Below are positions 37,757 through 47,215 of a DNA stretch of 64,000 nt, piece after piece. The stretch comes from Streptomyces fradiae ATCC 10745 = DSM 40063. GTDB taxonomy: Bacteria; Actinomycetota; Actinomycetes; Streptomycetales; Streptomycetaceae. Position 1 is the stretch's first letter. Every line of letters starts with the position of its first letter. Under the pieces are notes generated by a model. That model had not been told where the DNA came from. It made no database searches and was given only the letters and a program-made list of their open reading frames with translations. The stretch lies in the NCBI RefSeq assembly GCF_008704425.1, contig NZ_CP023696.1:6178501-6242500 (forward strand), read 5' to 3'. The position numbers were made by a program, and so were the translations under genes.

Positions 37757-40417
37757 ATGCTGCCGTCCAGGGCCGAACACCGGCCGCCCGCACCGCTGCT
37801 GGAGCGGGAGCCGGAGCTGGCCGCCGCGGCCCACGCCGTCGAGGCGCTCACCGGCCCCGGCGCCACCGGCGGCCTGCTGGTCTTCCGGGGCGAGGCCGGC
37901 ATCGGCAAGACGACCCTGCTCGCCGAGATCGGCCGCCGCGCCGCGGGCCGCTGCACCGTCCTGTCCGGCAAGGGCGGTGAGACCGTCACCTCCGTGCCGT
38001 TCCACGTCCTGCGCCAGCTCCTCGTACCGGCGCTCCTCCCCCTCCCCGAGGCCCGGCTGCGGGAGCTGTTCGGCGACCGCTTCGACCTCACGGCGCCCGC
38101 CCTCGGCCTCGCCGCGCCCAGCGCCCCGCTCGCCGACCCCCGGGGCGTGCGCGACGGCCTCGACCGGGTCGTCGCCCGCCTCGCCGAGGAGCGGCGCGCG
38201 CAGCCCCTCCTCGTCCTCGTCGACGACGCGCACTGGGCGGACACCGAGTCGCTGCACTGGCTCGCCGAGTTCGCCGACCGCCTGCCCGGCCTGCCGCTGC
38301 TCATCGTCCTCGCCCACCGCGCCGACGCCGCCGCCGAGCGCCCCGAACCCGCCCCCGCCCTGCTGCGCCGCCTCGACCGGCAGGCCAGGCTCACCAGCAC
38401 CCTGCGCGCGCTCACCGAGGACGCCACCGCCGACCTGGCCCGCGCCGCGCTCGGCGACCGCACCGACGGCCCGTTCTGCCGCGAGGTCTGGGCGGTCACC
38501 GGCGGCAACCCGTACGAGACGGTCGAACTCCTGGCGACCGTCCGGGACCGCATGCTGGAGCCCGTCGCCCGCTCCGCGGGGCGGCTGCGCGACCTGGGCG
38601 CCTCCGCGCGCGGCAGCGGCCTCGTCGCCCGTCTGGAGGGGCTCGGCACGGCCGCCACCCGGTTCGCCTGGGCGGCGGCGGTCCTGGGCACCGACATCCC
38701 GCTGAAGCTGGCCGCGTCCCTCGCCGGCCTGCCCGCCGACGAGGCCGCGGTCTGCGCCGCCCGCCTCCGCGAGGCCCGCATCGTCACCGGCTCCGACCCG
38801 CTGGAGTTCGCCCACCCGCTGGTCGCCACCGCCGTCTACCGCTCCATCCCGCCCGCCGCCCGCACCGCCCTGCACGGCCGCGCCGCCTGGGCCGTCACCC
38901 AGGAGGGCCTCGGCCCGGCCGCCGCCGCCCGCCACCTGCTGGAGGTCCACCCCGACGACGACCCCGAGCTGGTCGGGCAGCTCCGGGAGGCCGCCCGCGA
39001 GCACCTCGCCGTCGGCGCCCCCGACGCGGCCCGCCGCTGCCTCGAACGCGCCCTCCAGGAACCGCCGCCGCCCGACGCCTACGCCGAGGTCCTGTACGAA
39101 CTGGGCTGCGCCGCCCTCCTCACCTCCCCGGCCGCGACCGTCCGCCACCTGCGCTCCGCCCTCGACCTGCCCGGCCTCGCCCCGGACCTGCGCACCGACG
39201 CCACGTACCGCCTCGGCCAGGCCCTCGCCCACAGCAACGAACTCGGGGAGGCCTCCGCCACCGTCGCCGCCGAGGCCGCCCGCATCCCGCCCGGCCGCGC
39301 CCGCACCCGCCTCGAGGCCGCCCACCTCATGTACGAGTCGTTCCGCGCCACCGAGGACGACCCGCACGGCCGCTCCCGCCGCCTCGCCGCCCGCGCCGAC
39401 CACCTGGCAGGCGACGGCGACGCCGAACGCGCCCTGCTGTCGCTGCGCGCCTTCGACGCGATGCTGCGCGGCGAGGACGCGGCCCTCGTGCTCGACCTGT
39501 GCGACCGCGCCCTCCTCGACGGCCGCCCCGCCCCCGGCGTGAGCTGGACCGACACCGAGTGGGGGTTCGAGACCCCCGCCATGATCGGCATCGCGTACGC
39601 CTTCACCGACCGGCCCGACCGGGCGCGCGACCTCTTCGAGGAAGCGGTCCGCGCGTACGAGATATCCGGCTGGAGCGGCGCCCACCTCGCCTTCGCGCAC
39701 ACCCTGCTCGGCCTCGCCCACCGCCGGGCCGGCGACCTGACCCGTGCCGAGGCGTTCCTCCGCGAGGGCCTGCGCCTCGCCGACCGCGCGGGCCGCGGCC
39801 TCGCCGTCCAGTGGGACGCCGTCTGCCTCCTGGTGGACACCCTCCTGGCGCGCGGCAGGCCCGGCGAGGCCCGCGAACTGGCCGACGCGTACGCCTTCGG
39901 GCCGCCCTGGCCCAGCGCCATGGTGCTCCCCGACGGGCCCTGCGTGCGGGGCCGGCTGCTCCTCGCCGAGGGCAGGACCCGCGAGGCCGCCGACGAGCTG
40001 GAGGCGGCGGGGCGGGCGTCCGAGGCGCGCGGCCGGCACAACGGGATCTGGGCGCCCTGGGCCTGCGACCTCGCCCGGGCCCTCGCCCCGGACGATCCCG
40101 GCCGGGCCGCCGCCCTCGCGGGCCTGGCTGGCACCCACGCGGAGCGCTTCGGCACCGCCACCGCCCGCGGGGAGGCGCTGCGCTGCGCCGCCCTGTTCGC
40201 CGCGCCCGGCGAGGCGGCCGGGCTCCTGGCCGAGGCGGTGCGGCTGCTGGAGTCGTCCCCGTCCGCGTACGAGCACGCCCTCGCCCGGCACGACCACGGC
40301 GTCGCCACCGGCTCCCGCGCCGAGCTCTCGCGGGCCGCCGCCCTCGCCGCCGCCTGCGGCGCCGACGCCCTGGCCGCCCGCGCCCACCGGGCGCTTTCGG
40401 AGCTGCCCGCCCGGTGA
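37757..40417 (+). CDS. Large STAND/LAL-type AAA ATPase lacking the LuxR DNA-binding domain
   Basis: 886 residues. N-terminal AAA ATPase with Walker A GEAGIGKTT (45-53) and Walker B LLVLVDDAHW (about 150-159), sensor-like GNPYETVELL, then helical TPR-like repeats to the end. This is the architecture of LuxR-family LAL regulators, which normally finish with a LuxR helix-turn-helix of about 60 residues after AAACGADALAARAHR. Here the protein stops 9 residues later (ALSELPAR) and the tRNA-Pro promoter begins. So DNA binding would need a partner, or the HTH has been lost. ATG 37757 is preceded by GGGAG; ATG 37727 is an alternative. Confidence 0.8.
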   Translation: MLPSRAEHRPPAPLLEREPELAAAAHAVEALTGPGATGGLLVFRGEAGIGKTTLLAEIGRRAAGRCTVLSGKGGETVTSVPFHVLRQLLVPALLPLPEARLRELFGDRFDLTAPALGLAAPSAPLADPRGVRDGLDRVVARLAEERRAQPLLVLVDDAHWADTESLHWLAEFADRLPGLPLLIVLAHRADAAAERPEPAPALLRRLDRQARLTSTLRALTEDATADLARAALGDRTDGPFCREVWAVTGGNPYETVELLATVRDRMLEPVARSAGRLRDLGASARGSGLVARLEGLGTAATRFAWAAAVLGTDIPLKLAASLAGLPADEAAVCAARLREARIVTGSDPLEFAHPLVATAVYRSIPPAARTALHGRAAWAVTQEGLGPAAAARHLLEVHPDDDPELVGQLREAAREHLAVGAPDAARRCLERALQEPPPPDAYAEVLYELGCAALLTSPAATVRHLRSALDLPGLAPDLRTDATYRLGQALAHSNELGEASATVAAEAARIPPGRARTRLEAAHLMYESFRATEDDPHGRSRRLAARADHLAGDGDAERALLSLRAFDAMLRGEDAALVLDLCDRALLDGRPAPGVSWTDTEWGFETPAMIGIAYAFTDRPDRARDLFEEAVRAYEISGWSGAHLAFAHTLLGLAHRRAGDLTRAEAFLREGLRLADRAGRGLAVQWDAVCLLVDTLLARGRPGEARELADAYAFGPPWPSAMVLPDGPCVRGRLLLAEGRTREAADELEAAGRASEARGRHNGIWAPWACDLARALAPDDPGRAAALAGLAGTHAERFGTATARGEALRCAALFAAPGEAAGLLAEAVRLLESSPSAYEHALARHDHGVATGSRAELSRAAALAAACGADALAARAHRALSELPAR

Positions 40418-40419
40418 GG

Positions 40420-40431
40420 TAATGTTCTCTT
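40420..40431 (+). promoter_or_regulatory. Probable promoter -10 block of tRNA-Pro copy 2
   Basis: TAATGTTCTCTTGC, matching the block at 17567 before copy 1. It starts 3 bases after the ATPase stop codon. Confidence 0.5.
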
Positions 40432-40466
40432 GCGCGCTCACCCGGCGAGACCGGGACGACGCGCAT

Positions 40467-40540
<74 letters not shown>

Positions 40541-40560
40541 CTTGTGAAAGTCGCAGGTCG

Positions 40561-40592
40561 AAGGCTGTTCCGGAGTGATCCGGAGCAGCCTT
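40561..40592 (+). terminator. tRNA-Pro copy 2 terminator
   Basis: 14 bp stem with one G-U pair (40561-40574 with 40579-40592), GUGA tetraloop, followed by TT. Same design as the copy 1 terminator but different stem sequence. Confidence 0.85.
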
Positions 40593-40784
40593 TCGGCCGT
40601 TCTGGCGGTGGTGTGGGTCGCCGGGGCCGCCGGTTTCGCCGGGCCGGGCCTTCCGGGGACGCCGGTGGGACCCCGTGCGGCCGGTGCGGGCGGTGTGGGC
40701 GGACGCGGAGCGCCGAAAAGCCGCCCCGGCGGCCGGCCGGCCGAAAAGCCGCCCCGGTCCCGGCGGGCCCCGTGCACGCGCCGC

Positions 40785-40790
40785 TAGGTT
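40785..40790 (+). promoter_or_regulatory. -10-like TAGGTT just before aac(3)
   Basis: TAGGTT ends 6 bases before the GTG start, so transcription would begin at or next to the start codon and the mRNA would be leaderless. No clear -35. The AGG inside it could alternatively act as a weak ribosome site. Confidence 0.45.
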
Positions 40791-40796
40791 CGGTCC

Positions 40797-41660
40797 GTGG
40801 ACGAGAAGGAACTGATCGAGCGCGCCGGCGGCCCCGTCACCCGCGGCCGGCTCGTGCGCGACCTCGAGGCACTCGGCGTCGGCGCCGGCGACACCGTCAT
40901 GGTGCACACCCGCATGTCGGCGATCGGCTACGTCGTGGGCGGCCCGCAGACCGTGATCGACGCGCTCCGCGACGCCGTCGGCGCCGACGGCACCCTCATG
41001 GCCTACTGCGGCTGGAACGACGCCCCGCCCTACGACCTCGCCGAGTGGCCCCCCGCGTGGCGGGAGGCCGCACGCGCCGAGTGGCCCGCCTACGACCCGC
41101 TGCTCAGCGAGGCCGACCGGGGCAACGGCCGGGTCCCCGAGGCCCTGCGCCACCAGCCCGGCGCGGTCCGCAGCCGGCACCCCGACGCGAGCTTCGTCGC
41201 GGTCGGGCCGGCCGCCCACCCGCTCATGGACGACCACCCCTGGGACGACCCGCACGGACCGGACAGCCCGCTCGCCCGGCTCGCCGGGGCCGGCGGACGG
41301 GTACTGCTGCTCGGCGCCCCGCTGGACACCCTGACGCTGCTGCACCACGCGGAGGCACTGGCCGAGGCCCCCGGCAAGCGGTTCGTCGCGTACGAGCAGC
41401 CCGTGACCGTCGGCGGGCGACGGGTCTGGCGGCGCTTCCGCGACGTCGACACCGAGACCGAGGCGTTCCCCTACGGGCGGGTGGTGCCCGAGGGGGTCTG
41501 GCCGTTCACCGTCATCGCCCAGGACATGCTCGCCGCCGGGATCGGCCGGACCGGCCGGGTCGCCGCCGCCCCCTGCCACCTCTTCGAGGCCGCCGACGTG
41601 GTCCGCTTCGGCGTCGAGTGGATCGAGAGCCGGATGGGGGGCGCGGCCGGCGGCGCGTGA
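40797..41660 (+). CDS. aac(3): Aminoglycoside 3-N-acetyltransferase, AAC(3)-VIII-like
   Basis: 287 residues. Acetylates the 3-amino group of 2-deoxystreptamine with acetyl-CoA, protecting the producer. Family blocks: VMVHTRMSAIGYVVGG, GTLMAYCGWNDAPPYD, the catalytic-region RSRHPDASFVAVGP, and GRVLLLGAPLDTLTLLHHAE. From memory it is almost the same as AAC(3)-VIII of S. fradiae (286 residues), with small differences near DVDTETEAFPYGR. GTG start. It stands at the cluster edge next to tRNA-Pro and converges with the PEP-synthase-like gene. Confidence 0.95.
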   Translation: MDEKELIERAGGPVTRGRLVRDLEALGVGAGDTVMVHTRMSAIGYVVGGPQTVIDALRDAVGADGTLMAYCGWNDAPPYDLAEWPPAWREAARAEWPAYDPLLSEADRGNGRVPEALRHQPGAVRSRHPDASFVAVGPAAHPLMDDHPWDDPHGPDSPLARLAGAGGRVLLLGAPLDTLTLLHHAEALAEAPGKRFVAYEQPVTVGGRRVWRRFRDVDTETEAFPYGRVVPEGVWPFTVIAQDMLAAGIGRTGRVAAAPCHLFEAADVVRFGVEWIESRMGGAAGGA

Positions 41661-41681
41661 GCCACCGGCCCCGGCCGGGCG

Positions 41682-41722
41682 CGGCCCCGCCCGCCCCGGC
41701 CGGGCGGGCCGGGGCGGGGCCG
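41682..41722. terminator. GC-rich hairpin between aac(3) and the dikinase-like gene
   Basis: CGGCCCCGCC (41682-41691) pairs with GGCGGGGCCG (41713-41722); the inside also pairs, in an alternative register. Serves convergent transcripts. Confidence 0.7.
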
Positions 41723-41821
41723 GCCGGGTCCCTCATCGGCCGGGTCCCGCGCGGCTCCGGCGGCCGGGCGCCGGTCCGGCCGCGTACCGGTCCGGCCCCG
41801 CGTCCGCCGCGCCCGCTGCCG

Positions 41822-44800
41822 TCAGGCGGGCGCCGGGCCCGCGCCGGGCCTCGCGCGGATGTCGCGGCGCAGCCGCCCGCCCGCCGCGGCCACCGCCGCC
41901 GCCACCGCCTCCTCGCCGGACGGCCCGGCCCCGTACGGCACGACCTCCAGGTCCGCCACGAGCCCGGCCAGCAGTCCCTCGTCCGCCAGCAGCCGCGCGT
42001 ACCGGTGCACGAGGAACTGCTTGCAGCGCCGGTACGCCCCCGGCGCCGCGGCCACCCGACGGGCGGCGTCCGCCGCGCTCGCCTCCGTCACGACCAGCCA
42101 CGGGGCCCGCCGAAGCAGCGGCAGGTCGCCGCCGGGCCGTCCGGCGAGCGCCCGCACCACGTCGTCGCGCACGTCCGCGCGGGGCAGCAGCGCCGCACCC
42201 AGCACGTCCGCCCAGCCCGGCGGGTCCGCCGCCGTGAACGCGGCCACCGCCGCGCCGGGGAAGCGGGCCGCCACCAGCAGCGCGAGCTGCTGCACCGCGT
42301 TGTGCCCGGCGATCCACCCGGCCGGGTCGCCCTCCCGGTCGGCCAGCCGCCGCCACGCCGCGTCGAGCCGCGCCAGCGCGCCCTCCGGACCCTCGGTGGA
42401 GGCGGCCAGCACCTCGGCCCGGATGGCGGCGTCCGTGCAGAGCATGCCGACGGCGGTGCCCAGCGGCAGCGTCTCCAGCGTCTCGAACAGCTCGGCGTCG
42501 TCGTAGACGAGGCGGTAGCCGACGAGGGCCCGGAACACCTCGGCCCACCCCGGCTCCCGGAACGCCCCCGGCAGGTCGGCGACATCCCCGGCCGGGACGT
42601 ACGAGAAGTCGTACGAGCCGTCGAAGAGCGTGCGGAACACCCCGAGCGCCAGCCGCATCCCGTCGAGCGTGAACCGCTCGCGCCCGGCCGCCGGGCGGGC
42701 CTCCACCCGGAGCGTCCACGTCCCCGCCATCAGCACCCGCTCGCCGCGGAAGACCAGTTCGGGGAACCACGTGCCGCAGCGCTCCAGCAGGACCGACAGT
42801 CCGGTGAGCCGTCCGGCGTCCGCCTCCGTGACGTCCGGCGGCTCCGTCCACTCGCCCTCGACCCGGTCGGGGCGGAACATCAGGCTCGCCTTGTGGATGC
42901 CCAGCGGTACGTCCAGCTCCACCGCGTCCCGCGTGAAGCGCAGCACCTTGTTGCCGCCCGGCCCGAACCGGTCCGACACGCGCTGGAGCTCCCGCACCCC
43001 CGAGGGGGCCCGCTCGGCGGGGTGGCGGGGGGTGCGGGCGAGCAGCCACTGGTGGAGCGCGTTGTGGAGCTGGTGCGGGTTGTCCGGGCCCTCCCCGCCG
43101 CCGTCCGGGCCGTCCGTGCCCTCCACCGGCGTGTCCGGGCCGTCCGCGGAGCCCTCCGCCCGCGCTTCCGCGGCCGCCAGCTCCAGCAGCCGGCTCCAGG
43201 TCAGCTCCTCCTCCAGGGCGAAGCCGTCCGGCACGGGCTCCTCCCGCCACCGCGCGAGCCACCCGCCGAACCCCTCGACCGAGCGCCGCTCACGCTCCGA
43301 CAGGCCGAACGCGCCCACCAGGTCCAGCCACTGCTCCAGCAGGTCGAGGTAGGCGCGGTACGGGCCCGGCTCCGGGCGGTCCACCAGCTCCAGCAGCAGC
43401 CGCTTCAGGGTGCTGTCGTACGCCTCGACGAGATCGCTCCTCGTCAGGTCGAGCAGCACCGCGTCCCCGGCCGCCTGCCACGCCCCGGCCCCCGCGTAGG
43501 CGCGGTACGCGTCGTTCAGGGCACGGCCGCGCCGCGCCGCGTCGCCCGGATCGGCGGCCGACAGGTCGACCCGGCAGCGCTCCACGGCCAGGTACCGCTC
43601 GGCGAAGTCGCCGTCGCGCGCGGCGAGGGCGAGCAGCCGGTACGTCTCCGTGGGCGGCGCCGACGAGCGGGCGGCGAACCGGCACAGCGCCTCCGTGCGC
43701 GCCGCGTCGTCCAGCGGGAGAGCGGCCACGGTCCGGGCGAGGACCTCCTCGCGCTCCGCGTCCGTGTACACGTCCAGCGCCCGCAGCGCCGACGCCAGCG
43801 ACGCCACCGCGCCCAGCAGGGCCAGCGCGGCCTCGGTGCCGCCGCCCCCGGCCGCCGCGAGGGCGCGGACGGCCGCGAGCACGGCCGGGAGGGCCCCGCC
43901 CGGCACGTCCCCGGCCGCCTCCAGGCGGGCGACCGCGACCGGGACCCGCACGTCGGCGGCGCCCGACGCGCGGGCCGAGGCCACCCCCCGCACGTACGCC
44001 CGCGCGGCCTCGGGCACCACGGCCGCGACCCGCTCCGGCGGCATGCCGCCGTCGAGCAGCGCCTCCGCGGCGCGGGCCGCGAACGCGGGCGACGCCACGC
44101 GCGACCCGGTCCGGACGTACACCTCGGGGTCCGGCAGGTAGCTGTCCCGCACGATCCGGTCCCTGACCCGCGACGGCAGGTGGGGCACCCGGTCCAGGAG
44201 GGCGGCGCCCGGCATCGCCTCCGGTGCGGGCAGCGGCCCGCCGGACCGGACCGCGTCCGCGGCCCGGTCCGCGGACGCGAACAGCAGCCGGCAGCCCTGC
44301 GGCACGGCGGCCGTGCGCCGGGTCTCGGTCTCCACCGCGGGCGGCCGGCCGGTGCCGAAGTGGCACTCCCGCCGCCAGGGGTCCGCCAGCGCGTACGACG
44401 CCGTCTCCGGGACGTCCTCGGGGCGGCCCCGCAGCACGGCGACGCCCTCCTGGCGGAACATCACCGCCGCGTGCTCGGCCGGGCCGCCCCGCTCCACGAG
44501 CACGTGACCGATCCGCTCCCGCTGCCCGGGGTCGAGGCGCAGATAGCGGCTCCACGCGTCCTCCAGCCGCACGGAGGTGAGGAACGACGAGGCGCGCACC
44601 CGCGGCGGCGGCACGAGGATGTCGACCGGGGCGGCGGCGCACGCGGCGCGCCAGGCGTCGCGGCAGGCGTCGGTGAGGGTGCCCAGCTCCGGCTCCGGGT
44701 CGAACGCGGCGGCCGGGCGGACCTGCACCAGCCGCGTCCGCACGGCGGACACCTCGCGCAGCAGGGCCCCGCGCCACAGCGTCGTGCCGGGGACGCCGGT

Positions 44801-45700
44801 CAGCCACGCCAGGCTGTTGTCGCCGTCGCCCGGGCGCTGGGCGGACGCGAAGCCGAAGCCCAGCGAGAGCTGCCCGATCAGCCGCCCGTCCGGGGTGAGT
44901 TCGGTGAGCCCGGTGACGGAGACGGGCCCCGCCCCGGTCTCCAGGACCCACTCGGAGTCCACGCGGGGCATGCCGAAGGCGCGGTGCGCCCGCGCCAGCA
45001 GATCGGCGAGCCGGGCCGTGTCCTCCTCGCCGAGCAGCGGGGTCTCGCCCGCGGCGGCCGGGTCCGCCGCGCCGGCCGCGTCGACGAGGGGCTGGACGAA
45101 CGCGGCGATGGGGGAGGGGCGGTGGCCCGGGTCGGCCAGCCGCTGCTGGGCGAGGGCGTGCTCGCCGTACCCGCTGAAGACCACCGCCGCGACCGTCGCG
45201 TACAGGTCGCCGGGGCGCGGGCACACCAGGCTCTCGTAGCCGCCCGCGTTGACGTCGTCCTCCTGGTCCTCCGCGCCCGAACTGCGGACGATCCAGGGTG
45301 CCTCGCCGCACACCTCGCGCACCCGGGCGGCGAGGTCGGGCCGCCTGCGGCGCAGGAACTCCGCGTACCCCGCGACCAGTTCCTCGTGGGCCGGCTCCGC
45401 CCGGGGGGCCGGTGCGGTCGTCTCCGCCGGCTCGGCGGCCTCCCCCGGCTCCGGCGCTTCCGGCGTCCCCGGCGTCCCCGGTGTTCCCGAGGTTCCCGGC
45501 GGGACCGCGCCGTGCGCCCGCGCGGCGAACCCGCGGGCGTCGGCCGGGTCGAGGGGGTGCACCGGCAGCGCCACCCCGGTGAATTCCGGGTCGCGGTACA
45601 GGCGCAGGAGCCGGGCGCATTTCGCACCGTACCTCGCGGTCTCCTCCGCCGATTCCCGGCCGGTCCTTTCTTCGGTGCCGGCAGCGGTTGGACTCTCCAT
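41822..45700 (-). CDS. 1292-residue PEP synthase/rifampin phosphotransferase-like protein with large unknown C-terminus
   Basis: ATP-binding front end like pyruvate phosphate dikinase: PWIVRSSGAEDQEDDVNAGG (135-154), IAAFVQPLV (198-206), VDSEW (247-251) and QVRPA (326-330, the usual Q-x-R-P strand). Next is a swivel domain with GGPAEHAAVMFRQEGVAVLRG; His410 is the expected phospho-carrier. In PEP synthase a PEP-binding barrel follows, but residues 450-1292 match no domain I know and are mostly helical. Thus phosphoryl transfer from ATP through His to an unknown acceptor is likely, as in rifampin phosphotransferase. ATG 45700 is preferred; ATG 45763 adds 21 residues with AT-rich codons. In-cluster, so acceptor may be an aminoglycoside intermediate. 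Confidence 0.72.
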   Translation of the reverse strand: MESPTAAGTEERTGRESAEETARYGAKCARLLRLYRDPEFTGVALPVHPLDPADARGFAARAHGAVPPGTSGTPGTPGTPEAPEPGEAAEPAETTAPAPRAEPAHEELVAGYAEFLRRRRPDLAARVREVCGEAPWIVRSSGAEDQEDDVNAGGYESLVCPRPGDLYATVAAVVFSGYGEHALAQQRLADPGHRPSPIAAFVQPLVDAAGAADPAAAGETPLLGEEDTARLADLLARAHRAFGMPRVDSEWVLETGAGPVSVTGLTELTPDGRLIGQLSLGFGFASAQRPGDGDNSLAWLTGVPGTTLWRGALLREVSAVRTRLVQVRPAAAFDPEPELGTLTDACRDAWRAACAAAPVDILVPPPRVRASSFLTSVRLEDAWSRYLRLDPGQRERIGHVLVERGGPAEHAAVMFRQEGVAVLRGRPEDVPETASYALADPWRRECHFGTGRPPAVETETRRTAAVPQGCRLLFASADRAADAVRSGGPLPAPEAMPGAALLDRVPHLPSRVRDRIVRDSYLPDPEVYVRTGSRVASPAFAARAAEALLDGGMPPERVAAVVPEAARAYVRGVASARASGAADVRVPVAVARLEAAGDVPGGALPAVLAAVRALAAAGGGGTEAALALLGAVASLASALRALDVYTDAEREEVLARTVAALPLDDAARTEALCRFAARSSAPPTETYRLLALAARDGDFAERYLAVERCRVDLSAADPGDAARRGRALNDAYRAYAGAGAWQAAGDAVLLDLTRSDLVEAYDSTLKRLLLELVDRPEPGPYRAYLDLLEQWLDLVGAFGLSERERRSVEGFGGWLARWREEPVPDGFALEEELTWSRLLELAAAEARAEGSADGPDTPVEGTDGPDGGGEGPDNPHQLHNALHQWLLARTPRHPAERAPSGVRELQRVSDRFGPGGNKVLRFTRDAVELDVPLGIHKASLMFRPDRVEGEWTEPPDVTEADAGRLTGLSVLLERCGTWFPELVFRGERVLMAGTWTLRVEARPAAGRERFTLDGMRLALGVFRTLFDGSYDFSYVPAGDVADLPGAFREPGWAEVFRALVGYRLVYDDAELFETLETLPLGTAVGMLCTDAAIRAEVLAASTEGPEGALARLDAAWRRLADREGDPAGWIAGHNAVQQLALLVAARFPGAAVAAFTAADPPGWADVLGAALLPRADVRDDVVRALAGRPGGDLPLLRRAPWLVVTEASAADAARRVAAAPGAYRRCKQFLVHRYARLLADEGLLAGLVADLEVVPYGAGPSGEEAVAAAVAAAGGRLRRDIRARPGAGPAPA

Positions 45701-45741
45701 GGAAAGGCGCCTCAATCTCTCGGTTCCTTCTGGGATCCTGA

Positions 45742-45778
45742 ATTCCTGGTCATTCCTGGTCATCCCCGGATTCCTGGT
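45742..45778. repeat. Three ATTCCTGGT repeats in the leader of the dikinase-like gene
   Basis: ATTCCTGGT occurs at 45742, 45752 and 45770, flanked by GAATTC on both sides. On the transcript it reads ACCAGGAAT, a repeated Shine-Dalgarno-like AGGA. The stretch is AT-rich for this genome. Confidence 0.7.
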
Positions 45779-45848
45779 GAATTCCCGCGTGGGGTGCGCG
45801 GGGGAGGGCCGGACCCGGAGGCGGTGCGCCCCCGGGTCCGGGGCGGGC

Positions 45849-47102
<1,254 letters not shown>

Positions 47103-47215
47103 TCACCCCAGGGGAAAGTCGGGCATTGAACGGGAATTCGGATCGGGCGCACAGTGGGGGCGGGATCCGGGCGACGAGCACCGGGACCGGTGACTTCCCA
47201 CCAGGAGGAGCGGAC

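Noticed and set aside
40575-40787. 70-residue ORF with a hydrophobic start resembling a signal peptide
   Set aside because: It begins inside the tRNA terminator hairpin, becomes a basic Pro/Gly/Arg run and has no ribosome site.
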